Below the pieces are notes generated by a model. The model saw only the letters and a program-made list of their open reading frames with translations. It was not told where the DNA came from and searched no databases. Positions 42,318-50,078 of a stretch of DNA of 64,000 bases are shown here, piece after piece; the stretch's first letter is position 1, and every line of letters starts with the position of its first letter. Origin of the DNA: an uncultured Chromatiaceae bacterium (GTDB lineage Bacteria; Pseudomonadota; Gammaproteobacteria; Enterobacterales; Alteromonadaceae). A program made the translations under genes and the position numbers. The stretch is from NCBI GenBank assembly GCA_937978655.1, contig CALJUX010000080.1:15753-79752 (forward strand). The letters run 5' to 3'.

Positions 42318-43277
42318 CTATTCGGATGCAAATACATCATTAAAGAACAGATGAGAGTTATACAAAACAACACAATCATCCATTATTTCATTACTGCGGC
42401 AGCGGTCTTTGCCATTTTTGAAATCTTCAAAAACAAGGTATGGTGCATTCATTTTCTTACACAATTTATGAGAAACAGAATTGTCACGCACTATTACAAC
42501 GTTCGAAAACTGTATACCTCTACCTAAAACCCCTGAGGACTGGTTATAATTAGGCGAATAGCAGCACCAAATATATTTGGATGCTTTATATATAGAAACC
42601 AGCTCCGACTCGGATATAAATCGATTTATAACCAAACCACCAAGATTGATAAACTTCTCAATTGACTGTGCGGGAATATCATCTACTTTCCCTCCAATTA
42701 AAAAACAATAGCTGCTCCTTATACTCTCTGAATCATTATATAAATTAACAAATAGGTCGATCCCTTTATCAATATTTTGCTTTCCAACTGCAGAAACTAT
42801 AATTCGACCAGCAGCAGCCTCGAGCATCTGTGCATCGAATGACTCGACTTGTGCCTTGCTATATTTTGATATAACAAATTCTTTATCCCAAAACTGAAAA
42901 TCAAGAATATAAGCAGCACAAATATCTTCTAATCCAGGCTCTATCTCGAATGGCGTAATGGACAAAACTCTACAAAATTTTGATTTCTTCATTTTTCTTA
43001 AAATGAACCGCTTAATTCTTAGCCTATATGAAGACGGTGAAATACAAAGATGAGCTCTAAAAGTTAACCCCGAAGTCCTTAGCCCAAAAAACGCTCGAAG
43101 ACTGGAAATAACCACAAATAAAAAAAACCACTCCTCGATCATTAGAAATAACAGAGGACGCTTAGATAGCATTCCGGCGAAAATATCGACTCGGTGCCCT
43201 TTTAGATACTCGGTCACAAACTCGATATACTCTTTTCTATGCCCGGTTTCATACCTGCTATAAAAGTTGTATTCCAT
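42318..43277 (-). CDS. Putative glycosyltransferase, AT-rich block
   Basis: 319 residues. The second half has GT-B features: IIVSAVGKQNIDKGIDLFVNLY (acceptor/donor hinge), FLIGGKVDDIPA and YKASKYIWCCYSPNYNQSSGVLGRGIQF, the last resembling the donor-sugar loop. The first half is unlike any family I can name and holds a hydrophobic stretch (LFLMIEEWFFLFVVISSLR). It lies between the polymerase and the DAGA-motif transferase. Assignment is moderate. Confidence 0.65.
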   Translation of the reverse strand: MEYNFYSRYETGHRKEYIEFVTEYLKGHRVDIFAGMLSKRPLLFLMIEEWFFLFVVISSLRAFFGLRTSGLTFRAHLCISPSSYRLRIKRFILRKMKKSKFCRVLSITPFEIEPGLEDICAAYILDFQFWDKEFVISKYSKAQVESFDAQMLEAAAGRIIVSAVGKQNIDKGIDLFVNLYNDSESIRSSYCFLIGGKVDDIPAQSIEKFINLGGLVINRFISESELVSIYKASKYIWCCYSPNYNQSSGVLGRGIQFSNVVIVRDNSVSHKLCKKMNAPYLVFEDFKNGKDRCRSNEIMDDCVVLYNSHLFFNDVFASE

Positions 43278-43278
43278 T

Positions 43279-44076
43279 TTACTTTCTCAAAAATAACGAT
43301 ATTAATACCCGAATGTAATACTTACTCGTATACAAGTATGGGTTCTGTTTACGATATGAAAGAACAACAGCTGGAACTTTATCAGCCTTATGATTGACTC
43401 TGAAACATCTGCCAGAGGCAAAATACCGCCAAGGAAAACGCCCATAATCAGATGGATCTTTGAAGGTCTGCAAGCCGAATTCTTTACAAACCAAACTCAA
43501 TACCGACTGGTCATGGCGATGAGCTTTGGCCAGGGGCCCTAGCACTACATCATCCGTAATATGGTCGGCTCGTTGACAGGCTTCAAACCAGCGCTGGATA
43601 AATAAATTACTTTGATCCGACTTTCTAATCAGTAAATAGGTCGCGCAAATCTGATTGCTATAGGCTGCACCGGTTTCAAAAGCCCGGTAATCACGTAATA
43701 CACTCTCGGCAGTCCATTCATATTCGATGAGCGGCAGTTCAAACGGCATTACGCTTTGCTCCGTTTGCTCAAGAGCCTTGATCAAGTGCCTGACGTTATT
43801 GATAAACAAGGCGCCTGCATCGCAATAAAACAGGTAGTCACCTTCGTTTAATTCCTGATAGACCTTATTGATAAAATACGGCTTCCATAGCCAATAACCT
43901 GCGCCGCGTTTTTGCGACAAAATCTTATCGTATTGCGCTCTAAAGTCCGGATCAATTTCCGATGTAGAAAAACTGTAGATCTGATCAAAACCACCAAAAA
44001 GCCTGGCCGAACGACTATTTAGATTTCTTTGCTTGAGGAAATTGTTATCAGAGCAATTCACTAATACGGTTTTCAA
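43279..44076 (-). CDS. Putative glycosyltransferase with DAGA motif (capsule-type)
   Basis: 265 residues. The start is a TTG at 44076 that overlaps the flippase stop as TTGA; no ATG fits. Motifs: NLNSRSARLFGGFDQIYSFS, GAGYWLWKPYFI and the metal-site-like FYCDAGALFINN, then DDVVLGPLAKAHRHDQSVLSLV. This arrangement is found in many polysaccharide loci as an uncharacterised GT-A-like transferase. The sugar is unknown. It follows the flippase with overlapping codons, so it is translationally coupled. Confidence 0.7.
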   Translation of the reverse strand: MKTVLVNCSDNNFLKQRNLNSRSARLFGGFDQIYSFSTSEIDPDFRAQYDKILSQKRGAGYWLWKPYFINKVYQELNEGDYLFYCDAGALFINNVRHLIKALEQTEQSVMPFELPLIEYEWTAESVLRDYRAFETGAAYSNQICATYLLIRKSDQSNLFIQRWFEACQRADHITDDVVLGPLAKAHRHDQSVLSLVCKEFGLQTFKDPSDYGRFPWRYFASGRCFRVNHKADKVPAVVLSYRKQNPYLYTSKYYIRVLISLFLRK

Positions 44077-45344
44077 TGGGCTGATCTCAATTGCTGCCTA
44101 ACATGCATAAAACCTATCCAACAGGATGTCAGCAAAAATGCGGTTGCGCTGACTGCCACAATACCTGTTACCGAGAGTTCGCTAAGACTCGAATATAGAC
44201 CCAGTAAAACTACCAGAACCAAAGCTTCTATCGATAACATCGCAGCGATAAGTGAAAACTTTTCATAACCCATCAAAAAGGTAATATTGACTTGCCCAAG
44301 CGCTATCAGCAGGTAATTTGCTAAGAAGGTGACATATTCGAAGTCTGTCAGGACTAACTGCCCTTTCAGCCAATATTGATTGATTTCTTCTCTGAACAGG
44401 TAAATGGCTAAACCAAACAATGACGATGCAAACAGGTTGTAAGCAATCAATCTGTGATACCAGAGCTTGAGTACAATACTATTGCCCGCAGTTCTTGCTC
44501 TGATAATCATCGGCCACAGTGGCTGAGAAACCATTGTGAGTAAGCTGCCAATCAGCGCATATACACGGTAAATAACGCTTAAAGTTGCTGAAAGTTCTTT
44601 CGATTGGCCATAGGTAAATAGCACTATCGCCTGTTGGCTGACCACAACAGAAAGCTGAATAAAAAAGAAAGCGCCGAAGTTTGATCGCAGTTCATTGACC
44701 ATATTTTTGTCAATCCGCAGGCTGGTTTTCTCTACTTTCAGCTTTTTCAACATATAGATGCTGTTGATAATTCTGGCGATGACGAGGCCGGTTTGACTCA
44801 TGATAAAAACAAAGAATGGACTTTTCCCGTCCAGCAGATCTGTTGCGATAAACATCAATGCCAAATTCAGTAAACTGCCCAATGAGAAAAACAAATTTGT
44901 AATGTGGAGTTGATTTCGACCGGCATTTACCGAATCCACAACGCCTGACACAATTAACAAACCAACAAACAGATAGACCATCACCAGTTCTGAGTAATGA
45001 ACTGAGTCAGCCATTGAATCAATCGCGGCAAGGGCGGCTATAAACAACGGCAGACCAATGCACAGAATGACTGCAGAGATAAAGAAAACGGCATTCATGT
45101 AATACTGAGCGGTGATTCTGGCGTCAATCCCCCCAGCGACACGGGCTGTCAGACTTGGCGCAACACCTGTAGCACACAAGCCAACCCATGTCGTTAAGCC
45201 TGTGTAGATCATATACAGAGCAAAGCCATCAGTCCCAAGTGCCGCCAGAGCCAATGGGATCGCAGCTATCTGAAACAAAATGCCACTCCCTTTTGACATC
45301 AGCGATGTCAGCACAGATAGCTTAAGTATTCTGACTACATTCAT
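44073..45344 (-). CDS. Wzx-like flippase
   Basis: 423 residues and 11-12 membrane helices in the MATE/PST pattern; MSKGSGILFQIAAIPLALAALG at the N-terminus and ARTAGNSIVLKLWYHRLIAYNLFASSLFG in mid-protein. It flips the undecaprenyl-PP-linked repeat unit to the periplasm. It is the first gene of the AT-rich block and follows the epimerase by 176 bp, so it may have its own promoter. It differs strongly in sequence from the second flippase-like protein at 32190-33407. Confidence 0.85.
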   Translation of the reverse strand: MNVVRILKLSVLTSLMSKGSGILFQIAAIPLALAALGTDGFALYMIYTGLTTWVGLCATGVAPSLTARVAGGIDARITAQYYMNAVFFISAVILCIGLPLFIAALAAIDSMADSVHYSELVMVYLFVGLLIVSGVVDSVNAGRNQLHITNLFFSLGSLLNLALMFIATDLLDGKSPFFVFIMSQTGLVIARIINSIYMLKKLKVEKTSLRIDKNMVNELRSNFGAFFFIQLSVVVSQQAIVLFTYGQSKELSATLSVIYRVYALIGSLLTMVSQPLWPMIIRARTAGNSIVLKLWYHRLIAYNLFASSLFGLAIYLFREEINQYWLKGQLVLTDFEYVTFLANYLLIALGQVNITFLMGYEKFSLIAAMLSIEALVLVVLLGLYSSLSELSVTGIVAVSATAFLLTSCWIGFMHVRQQLRSAH

Positions 45345-45520
45345 CTAACTATGAATACTCTGATTTAAACAACATACCCAATTCAAGCAAACACCGCCAT
45401 TTCCAGATAGTGCAGCAAAACACTGCTGTGGGAAGACATATTGTTCCGCCACACCCGTGAGAAAAAAACGACTTCAGCTCAAAAGGTCGCTAAGCCAAAA
45501 CCGGATACAAGCACGAACCT

Positions 45521-46537
45521 TTAAGCTAACTTGTTGAAATCCTGATACCAATCAACAAACTGACGGATGCCTTCGGTCAATGCCGTGACCGGCTTAAACC
45601 CTGTAACGGTGCTGAGCTTGTCAGTATCCGCATATGTCTGATACACATCACCTGGCTGCATTGGCAGGTAGTTCTTCCTGGCTGTGACGCCGGCGGCGTT
45701 TTCAATGGCACTGATAAAATCTTCTAATGCCACCGGCTGATTGTTACCGATGTTGTACAGCGCATAATATGGGTTGGCTGCCAGCTGGGTGGGATACCCA
45801 CTGCTGCCAGGAATGCAGTTTTGTACCCGCAATACTCCTTCCACGATGTCGTCGATGTAGGTGAAATCGCGCTGCAATTTGCCGTGGTTGTATACATCTA
45901 TCGCCTGACCGGCGAGGATAGCTTTGGTAAATTTCCACGGCGCCATGTCAGGTCTGCCCCAGGGGCCGTAGACGGTGAAAAAGCGCAGGCCTGTGGTTGG
46001 CAGCTGATACAAATGGCTGTAAGTATGCGCCATCAGTTCGTTTGACTTTTTGGTTGCTGCGTACAGCGAAATCGGCGTGTCGACCGGGTCGGTTTCGCTG
46101 AACGGTACCTTTTGCTGGTTGCCATACACCGAACTGGAACTGGCATATACCAGATGTTCTACCTGATTGTGCCGGCAGCCTTCCAGGATGGTCATCATGC
46201 CGACTAAGTTGGAGTCGACATAAGCCATTGGATTATCAATGGAATAACGCACTCCGGCCTGTGCAGCCAGATGGATCACCCGTTGAAATTTTTCTGCACT
46301 GAAAAGCGCGGCAACAGCCACGCGGTCAGCAATATCGAGCTGAATAAAACGAAAAAGCTGCTGCTTGCCCTGCTCGCTTAACACTGCGGCAATACGCTGT
46401 AACCGGGCCTGTTTTAAGGCGGGATCGTAATAATCGTTCAGGTTGTCGATACCCACAACCTGATGGCCCTGTAAGGCCAGCATTTCCGCCACTTTACTGC
46501 CAATGAAACCGGCTGCACCTGTTACCAAAAACTTCAT
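45521..46537 (-). CDS. UDP-glucuronate 4-epimerase-like protein
   Basis: 338 residues from the ATG at 46537 (MKFLVTGAAGFIGSKVAEML). SDR epimerase: NAD-binding GAAGFIGS, DNLNDYYDPALKQARL (typical of UDP-GlcA epimerases of the CapI/LspL type), catalytic YASSSSVYG with YAATKKSNELMAHTYSH, and FFTVYGPWGRPDMAP. It would convert UDP-glucuronate from Ugd into UDP-galacturonate. A strong hairpin lies between it and ugd, so its expression may be uncoupled. UDP-glucose 4-epimerase is less likely. Confidence 0.9.
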   Translation of the reverse strand: MKFLVTGAAGFIGSKVAEMLALQGHQVVGIDNLNDYYDPALKQARLQRIAAVLSEQGKQQLFRFIQLDIADRVAVAALFSAEKFQRVIHLAAQAGVRYSIDNPMAYVDSNLVGMMTILEGCRHNQVEHLVYASSSSVYGNQQKVPFSETDPVDTPISLYAATKKSNELMAHTYSHLYQLPTTGLRFFTVYGPWGRPDMAPWKFTKAILAGQAIDVYNHGKLQRDFTYIDDIVEGVLRVQNCIPGSSGYPTQLAANPYYALYNIGNNQPVALEDFISAIENAAGVTARKNYLPMQPGDVYQTYADTDKLSTVTGFKPVTALTEGIRQFVDWYQDFNKLA

Positions 46538-46552
46538 AGGGTTTCCTTGTAG

Positions 46553-46580
46553 ACAAAAGCCTGCATCGGCAGGCTTTTGT
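46553..46580 (-). terminator. Perfect hairpin between ugd and the epimerase gene
   Basis: ACAAAAGCCTGC (46553-46564) and GCAGGCTTTTGT (46569-46580) pair perfectly around ATCG. In the direction of transcription it ends in TTTTGT, so it looks like a Rho-independent terminator or attenuator 55 nt after the ugd stop and 16 nt before the epimerase start. Confidence 0.75.
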
Positions 46581-46633
46581 TCTTTGTCGTGTGAACATCC
46601 TGCTGCAACTGCGCAGCTCACACGCACAGTGCG

Positions 46634-47974
46634 TCAATATTTCTGAATACTGTCACCGCGGCCGATAGCAAAATAGCTGAAGCCATGCCGGCGTACTACT
46701 TCCGGATCATACAGGTTTCGGCCATCAAAAATCACCGCGTTACGTAATGTTTGTTTCAGACTGTCAAAATCCGGCGCACGGAAGTTTTTCCATTCGGTAC
46801 AAATCACCAGCGCATCGGCGTCGTTTAACGCGGCCTCTTTGGTGCCGCACAGCACTAAGTCACTGCGCTGACCATAAATCCGCTGGGTCTCTTCCATGGC
46901 TTCCGGGTCAAACGCCTGAACTTTGGCACCGGCAGCCCATAACGCTTCCATCAGCACGCGGCTGGCCGCTTCGCGCATGTCATCAGTATTGGGTTTAAAA
47001 CTCAAACCCCACAATGCGAAGGTACGGCCGGTTAAGTCGTGGCCAAACTGTTGAGTGATGCGGTTAAACAACACTGTTTTTTGCACTTCGTTCGCTGCTT
47101 CAACGGCTTGCAGTACCTGTGGCTGATATCCAATTTGTTCAGCGGTCCGGATCAGTGCCTGCACATCTTTCGGGAAACAACTGCCGCCATAACCACAGCC
47201 AGGATAAATAAAGTGGTAGCCGATGCGTGGATCTGAACCAATACCTAAGCGCACCTGTTCAATATCGGCACCTAAGCGCTCAGCGAGGTTCGCCATTTCG
47301 TTCATAAAGCTGATTTTGGTCGCCAGCATGCAGTTGGCGGCATATTTGGTCAGTTCTGCTGAACGCACATCCATCACAATCATCCGGTCATGGTTGCGGT
47401 TAAAGGGTGCGTACAGTTCTTTCATCACACTGATACTGTGAGCGTTGCTGCTGCCAATCACGATGCGGTCCGGCTTCATACAGTCGTTAACTGCTGCACC
47501 TTCTTTTAAAAATTCCGGATTGGAAACCACTTCAAAAGAAACTGCCGCGCCGCGCTGTTCCAGCACCTGACGAACTGTCGCTGTGACTTTGTCTGCTGTC
47601 CCCACCGGGACTGTGGACTTGTTCACAATCACTTTATTTGACTGCATGTGCTGCGCAATGGAAGTTGCCACCGCCAGCACATATTTTAAATCGGCAGAAC
47701 CATCTTCATCTGGTGGCGTACCTACGGCAATAAACTGAATTTCGGCGTGGGCCACACCTTCGGCGGCACTGGTGGTGAAGTTCAGCTGGCCGGCAGCTAC
47801 ATTGGCGGTGACAATACCGTCAAGGCCTGGTTCGTAAATCGGGATCACGCCTTTTTTCAGGCCTTCAACTTTGCGCGCATCAACATCAACACATAACACA
47901 TGGTGGCCCATATCTGCCAGGCAAGCACCGGTGACCAGCCCGACATAGCCGGTTCCAAAAATAGTTACATTCAT
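46634..47974 (-). CDS. ugd: UDP-glucose 6-dehydrogenase Ugd
   Basis: 446 residues. It oxidises UDP-glucose twice to UDP-glucuronate using NAD+. Features: Rossmann GTGYVGLVTGACLADMGH, the STVPVGTADKV segment, ELTKYAANCMLATKISFMNEM, the catalytic-cysteine motif PGCGYGGSCFPKDVQAL, and C-terminal WGLSFKPNTDDMREAASR. The ATG at 47974 is 4 bp from the galU stop, so galU-ugd act as a unit supplying UDP-GlcA. Normal length. Confidence 0.97.
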   Translation of the reverse strand: MNVTIFGTGYVGLVTGACLADMGHHVLCVDVDARKVEGLKKGVIPIYEPGLDGIVTANVAAGQLNFTTSAAEGVAHAEIQFIAVGTPPDEDGSADLKYVLAVATSIAQHMQSNKVIVNKSTVPVGTADKVTATVRQVLEQRGAAVSFEVVSNPEFLKEGAAVNDCMKPDRIVIGSSNAHSISVMKELYAPFNRNHDRMIVMDVRSAELTKYAANCMLATKISFMNEMANLAERLGADIEQVRLGIGSDPRIGYHFIYPGCGYGGSCFPKDVQALIRTAEQIGYQPQVLQAVEAANEVQKTVLFNRITQQFGHDLTGRTFALWGLSFKPNTDDMREAASRVLMEALWAAGAKVQAFDPEAMEETQRIYGQRSDLVLCGTKEAALNDADALVICTEWKNFRAPDFDSLKQTLRNAVIFDGRNLYDPEVVRRHGFSYFAIGRGDSIQKY

Positions 47975-47978
47975 TGTT

Positions 47979-48917
47979 TTATTCCGTCAGCAATTGCAAT
48001 AAGCGGGCTTTGTATTCGTCACCAAAAGAGGATCGCATGGCGTATTCAGCATTGGCCAGAGCGTAGCCGATTTTACTGCCACAATCGTGGGACTTCCCTT
48101 TGATGTGATAGGCCTCGATAGTCTCCAGCAAGCGCAACTGATGCAAAGCGTCAGTCAGCTGAATTTCATCCCCGGCACCAGGTGGCGTGAACTCCAGTAA
48201 GTCCCAAATCGCCGGCGACATCACATAACGGCCGGTGATAGATAAATTGCTTGGGGCTTCGTCTGCGTCAGGTTTTTCCACCATGTCGCGGACTTTGACA
48301 CTGTCACCGGCCGCAAGCTCAACGCCGCCGACGTCAACGATACCATACTGGTTTACCAGCTTGACCGGCACCGGTTCCACCATGATCTGGCTATGACCGG
48401 TACTTTCGTATCGTCTGATCATGTCGGCCAGATTGTCTTTTTTCAGATTGCAGTTGAACTGATCGATGATCACGTCTGGCAGCAACACAGCAAAAGGATG
48501 ATTCCGCACCACCGGCCGCGCACACAAAATTGCGTGGCCCAGTCCCAGCGCATGCGGCTGGCGGACTGAGATCACCGTGACATTTTTCGGCGTAATATTA
48601 CGGACTTCTTCCAGCAACTGGCGTTTTACACGTTTTTCCAGTGTGGCTTCCAGTTCAAAAGAAGTATCAAAATGGTTTTCAATGCTGTTTTTGGATGAGT
48701 GGGTTACCAGCACAATTTCCGTGATGCCCGCTGCAACAGCTTCCTGCACCACATACTGGATCAGTGGTTTATCCACAATCGGCAGCATTTCTTTTGGCAT
48801 TGCTTTGGTGGCCGGTAACATACGAGTACCAAGGCCTGCCACGGGGATCACGGCACGGGTAACAGCCCGGCTGGCCGGACGACTTACAGGGGTGGTTTTT
48901 TCGCTGATAGATTCCAT
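47979..48917 (-). CDS. galU: UTP-glucose-1-phosphate uridylyltransferase GalU
   Basis: 312 residues. It makes UDP-glucose from UTP and glucose-1-phosphate. Motifs: PVAGLGTRMLPATKAMPKEM (the pyrophosphorylase signature), FAVLLPDVIIDQF, the sugar-site VEKPDADEAPSNL and IKGKSHDCGSKIGYALA. A Ser/Thr-rich N-terminal extension of about 20 residues precedes the domain. It is the first gene of the minus-strand cluster; the 368-bp gap upstream holds its promoter. It may also serve general envelope synthesis. Confidence 0.96.
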   Translation of the reverse strand: MESISEKTTPVSRPASRAVTRAVIPVAGLGTRMLPATKAMPKEMLPIVDKPLIQYVVQEAVAAGITEIVLVTHSSKNSIENHFDTSFELEATLEKRVKRQLLEEVRNITPKNVTVISVRQPHALGLGHAILCARPVVRNHPFAVLLPDVIIDQFNCNLKKDNLADMIRRYESTGHSQIMVEPVPVKLVNQYGIVDVGGVELAAGDSVKVRDMVEKPDADEAPSNLSITGRYVMSPAIWDLLEFTPPGAGDEIQLTDALHQLRLLETIEAYHIKGKSHDCGSKIGYALANAEYAMRSSFGDEYKARLLQLLTE

Positions 48918-49285
48918 GAAACACTCTTCTGTTGAATTTGACCCTGATCATCCCAATCAGACTGCAGCGCAATAACAGGAACAACACCGTCCCGGTGTCG
49001 GGTCACGCTTTCTGGATACGGCTGCATTAAGCATGAACAGGCTGAATTTATACCGTATCAAGCATTAAGAAGGCAACGAAAACCCGTCGCACTGATACGA
49101 TTAGACGTAAATAATATGGCATTATTGCTGCTGAATCATGTTCTTTATCAATTTGCTTCAGCACTTGCTTAAAAAACAATCAGCACTCGCCTGCCTGCCT
49201 TAAGGTTATGCAGGCAACGTGACATATCTTACTAAGTGACTGCTTTGACAGGCAATTGCTGCTAAAGCGGCCATTATGCTAATCT
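48918..49285. other. Divergent promoter region galU / LapG-like gene (no gene seen)
   Basis: A 368-bp gap with no plausible coding region. It holds a possible minus-strand promoter (see next entry), a short hairpin ACACCG-tcc-CGGTGT at 48984-48998, and a 7-bp inverted repeat TGCCTGC/GCAGGCA at 49192-49216. I found no ops/JUMPstart element and no convincing sigma-54 site in it. Confidence 0.5.
49047..49076 (-). promoter_or_regulatory. Possible sigma-70 promoter of galU
   Basis: On the minus strand TTGCCT (49071-49076), an 18-nt spacer and TATAAA (49047-49052) make a plausible but imperfect promoter about 130 bp upstream of galU. Read by eye only. Confidence 0.3.
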
Positions 49286-50011
49286 TTGCCTGATGTTGCT
49301 GTGCTGGACAGGTCCCTGTTGCCAGTGCGTGTTACAGCTGTTGTCTTGAGAAGGATCCCGGTTATCAGCCGCCTTGTTTTTTGGTTACCTCTGGTTTTAC
49401 ACACGCTGGCGCCTGAGCCGCCCGGCGCGCGTTTTACCTTGCCCGACAGCGCAGTCCGCCAGGCGCAAAGCCAATATGACTCAGCCGGTTATCAGCGAGT
49501 GCTGGCATTGCAGGACTTTCTCGCCCACCATCAGCAAAAATCCGACTGGGACAAACTCCATCTGGTGAATCAGTTCGCCAACCGTCATATCCGCTTTGTC
49601 AGCGACCTCGAACACTGGGGCCGCAACGACTATTGGGCCACGCCACTGGAATCACTCGGCAGCGGCGCCGGCGACTGTGAAGATTACAGCATCGCCAAAT
49701 ATTTTATGTTGCGTGCGCTTGGCGTGCCTGATGACAAATTAAGACTGATGTACGTGCGGGCACTGCGGCAAAATGAGCCGCATATGGTGCTGGTCTATTT
49801 TGAACAGCCACAGGACTACCCGCTGGTGCTGGATAATCTGGACACCGAGATCCGCTCTGCACGGGAACGTACCGATTTAAAACCGGTTTACAGCTTTAAT
49901 GCCAGCGGGCTGTGGCTGGCACGCGCCGGTGGTTTGGGCAACAAAGTACCGAATCATAAAGGCAACAGTCTGTGGCTGAGCGTGTTAGATAAAATTGAGC
50001 ACGGCCAGTAA
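49286..50011 (+). CDS. LapG-like transglutaminase-type periplasmic cysteine protease
   Basis: Up to 241 residues; the start is unsure. The longest frame opens with TTG at 49286; no in-frame ATG gives a good signal peptide, and the hydrophobic stretch LVFWLPLVLHTLAP lies about 30 residues in. The catalytic Cys is in GAGDCEDYSIAKY, His in EPHMVLVYF and Asp in VLDNLDTEI, the BTLCP triad of LapG. In Pseudomonas and Shewanella, LapG clips surface adhesins when LapD releases it. It is followed 67 bp later by a LapD-like gene, supporting this role. No LapA adhesin or type I exporter is in the window. Confidence 0.85.
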   Translation: MPDVAVLDRSLLPVRVTAVVLRRIPVISRLVFWLPLVLHTLAPEPPGARFTLPDSAVRQAQSQYDSAGYQRVLALQDFLAHHQQKSDWDKLHLVNQFANRHIRFVSDLEHWGRNDYWATPLESLGSGAGDCEDYSIAKYFMLRALGVPDDKLRLMYVRALRQNEPHMVLVYFEQPQDYPLVLDNLDTEIRSARERTDLKPVYSFNASGLWLARAGGLGNKVPNHKGNSLWLSVLDKIEHGQ

Positions 50012-50078
50012 AAAAATCTTTGACGCGCATGTACTTATTGATATAACAACGATAAATATGCCCTGAGGCAATAACCCT

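Noticed and set aside
45345..45520. Small gene or mobile-element remnant in the gap between epimerase and flippase
   Set aside because: No convincing frame, inverted repeat or target duplication was visible in these 176 bp.
48918..49285. ops/JUMPstart (RfaH) element upstream of galU
   Set aside because: No GGCGGTAG core was found on the minus strand in the gap.
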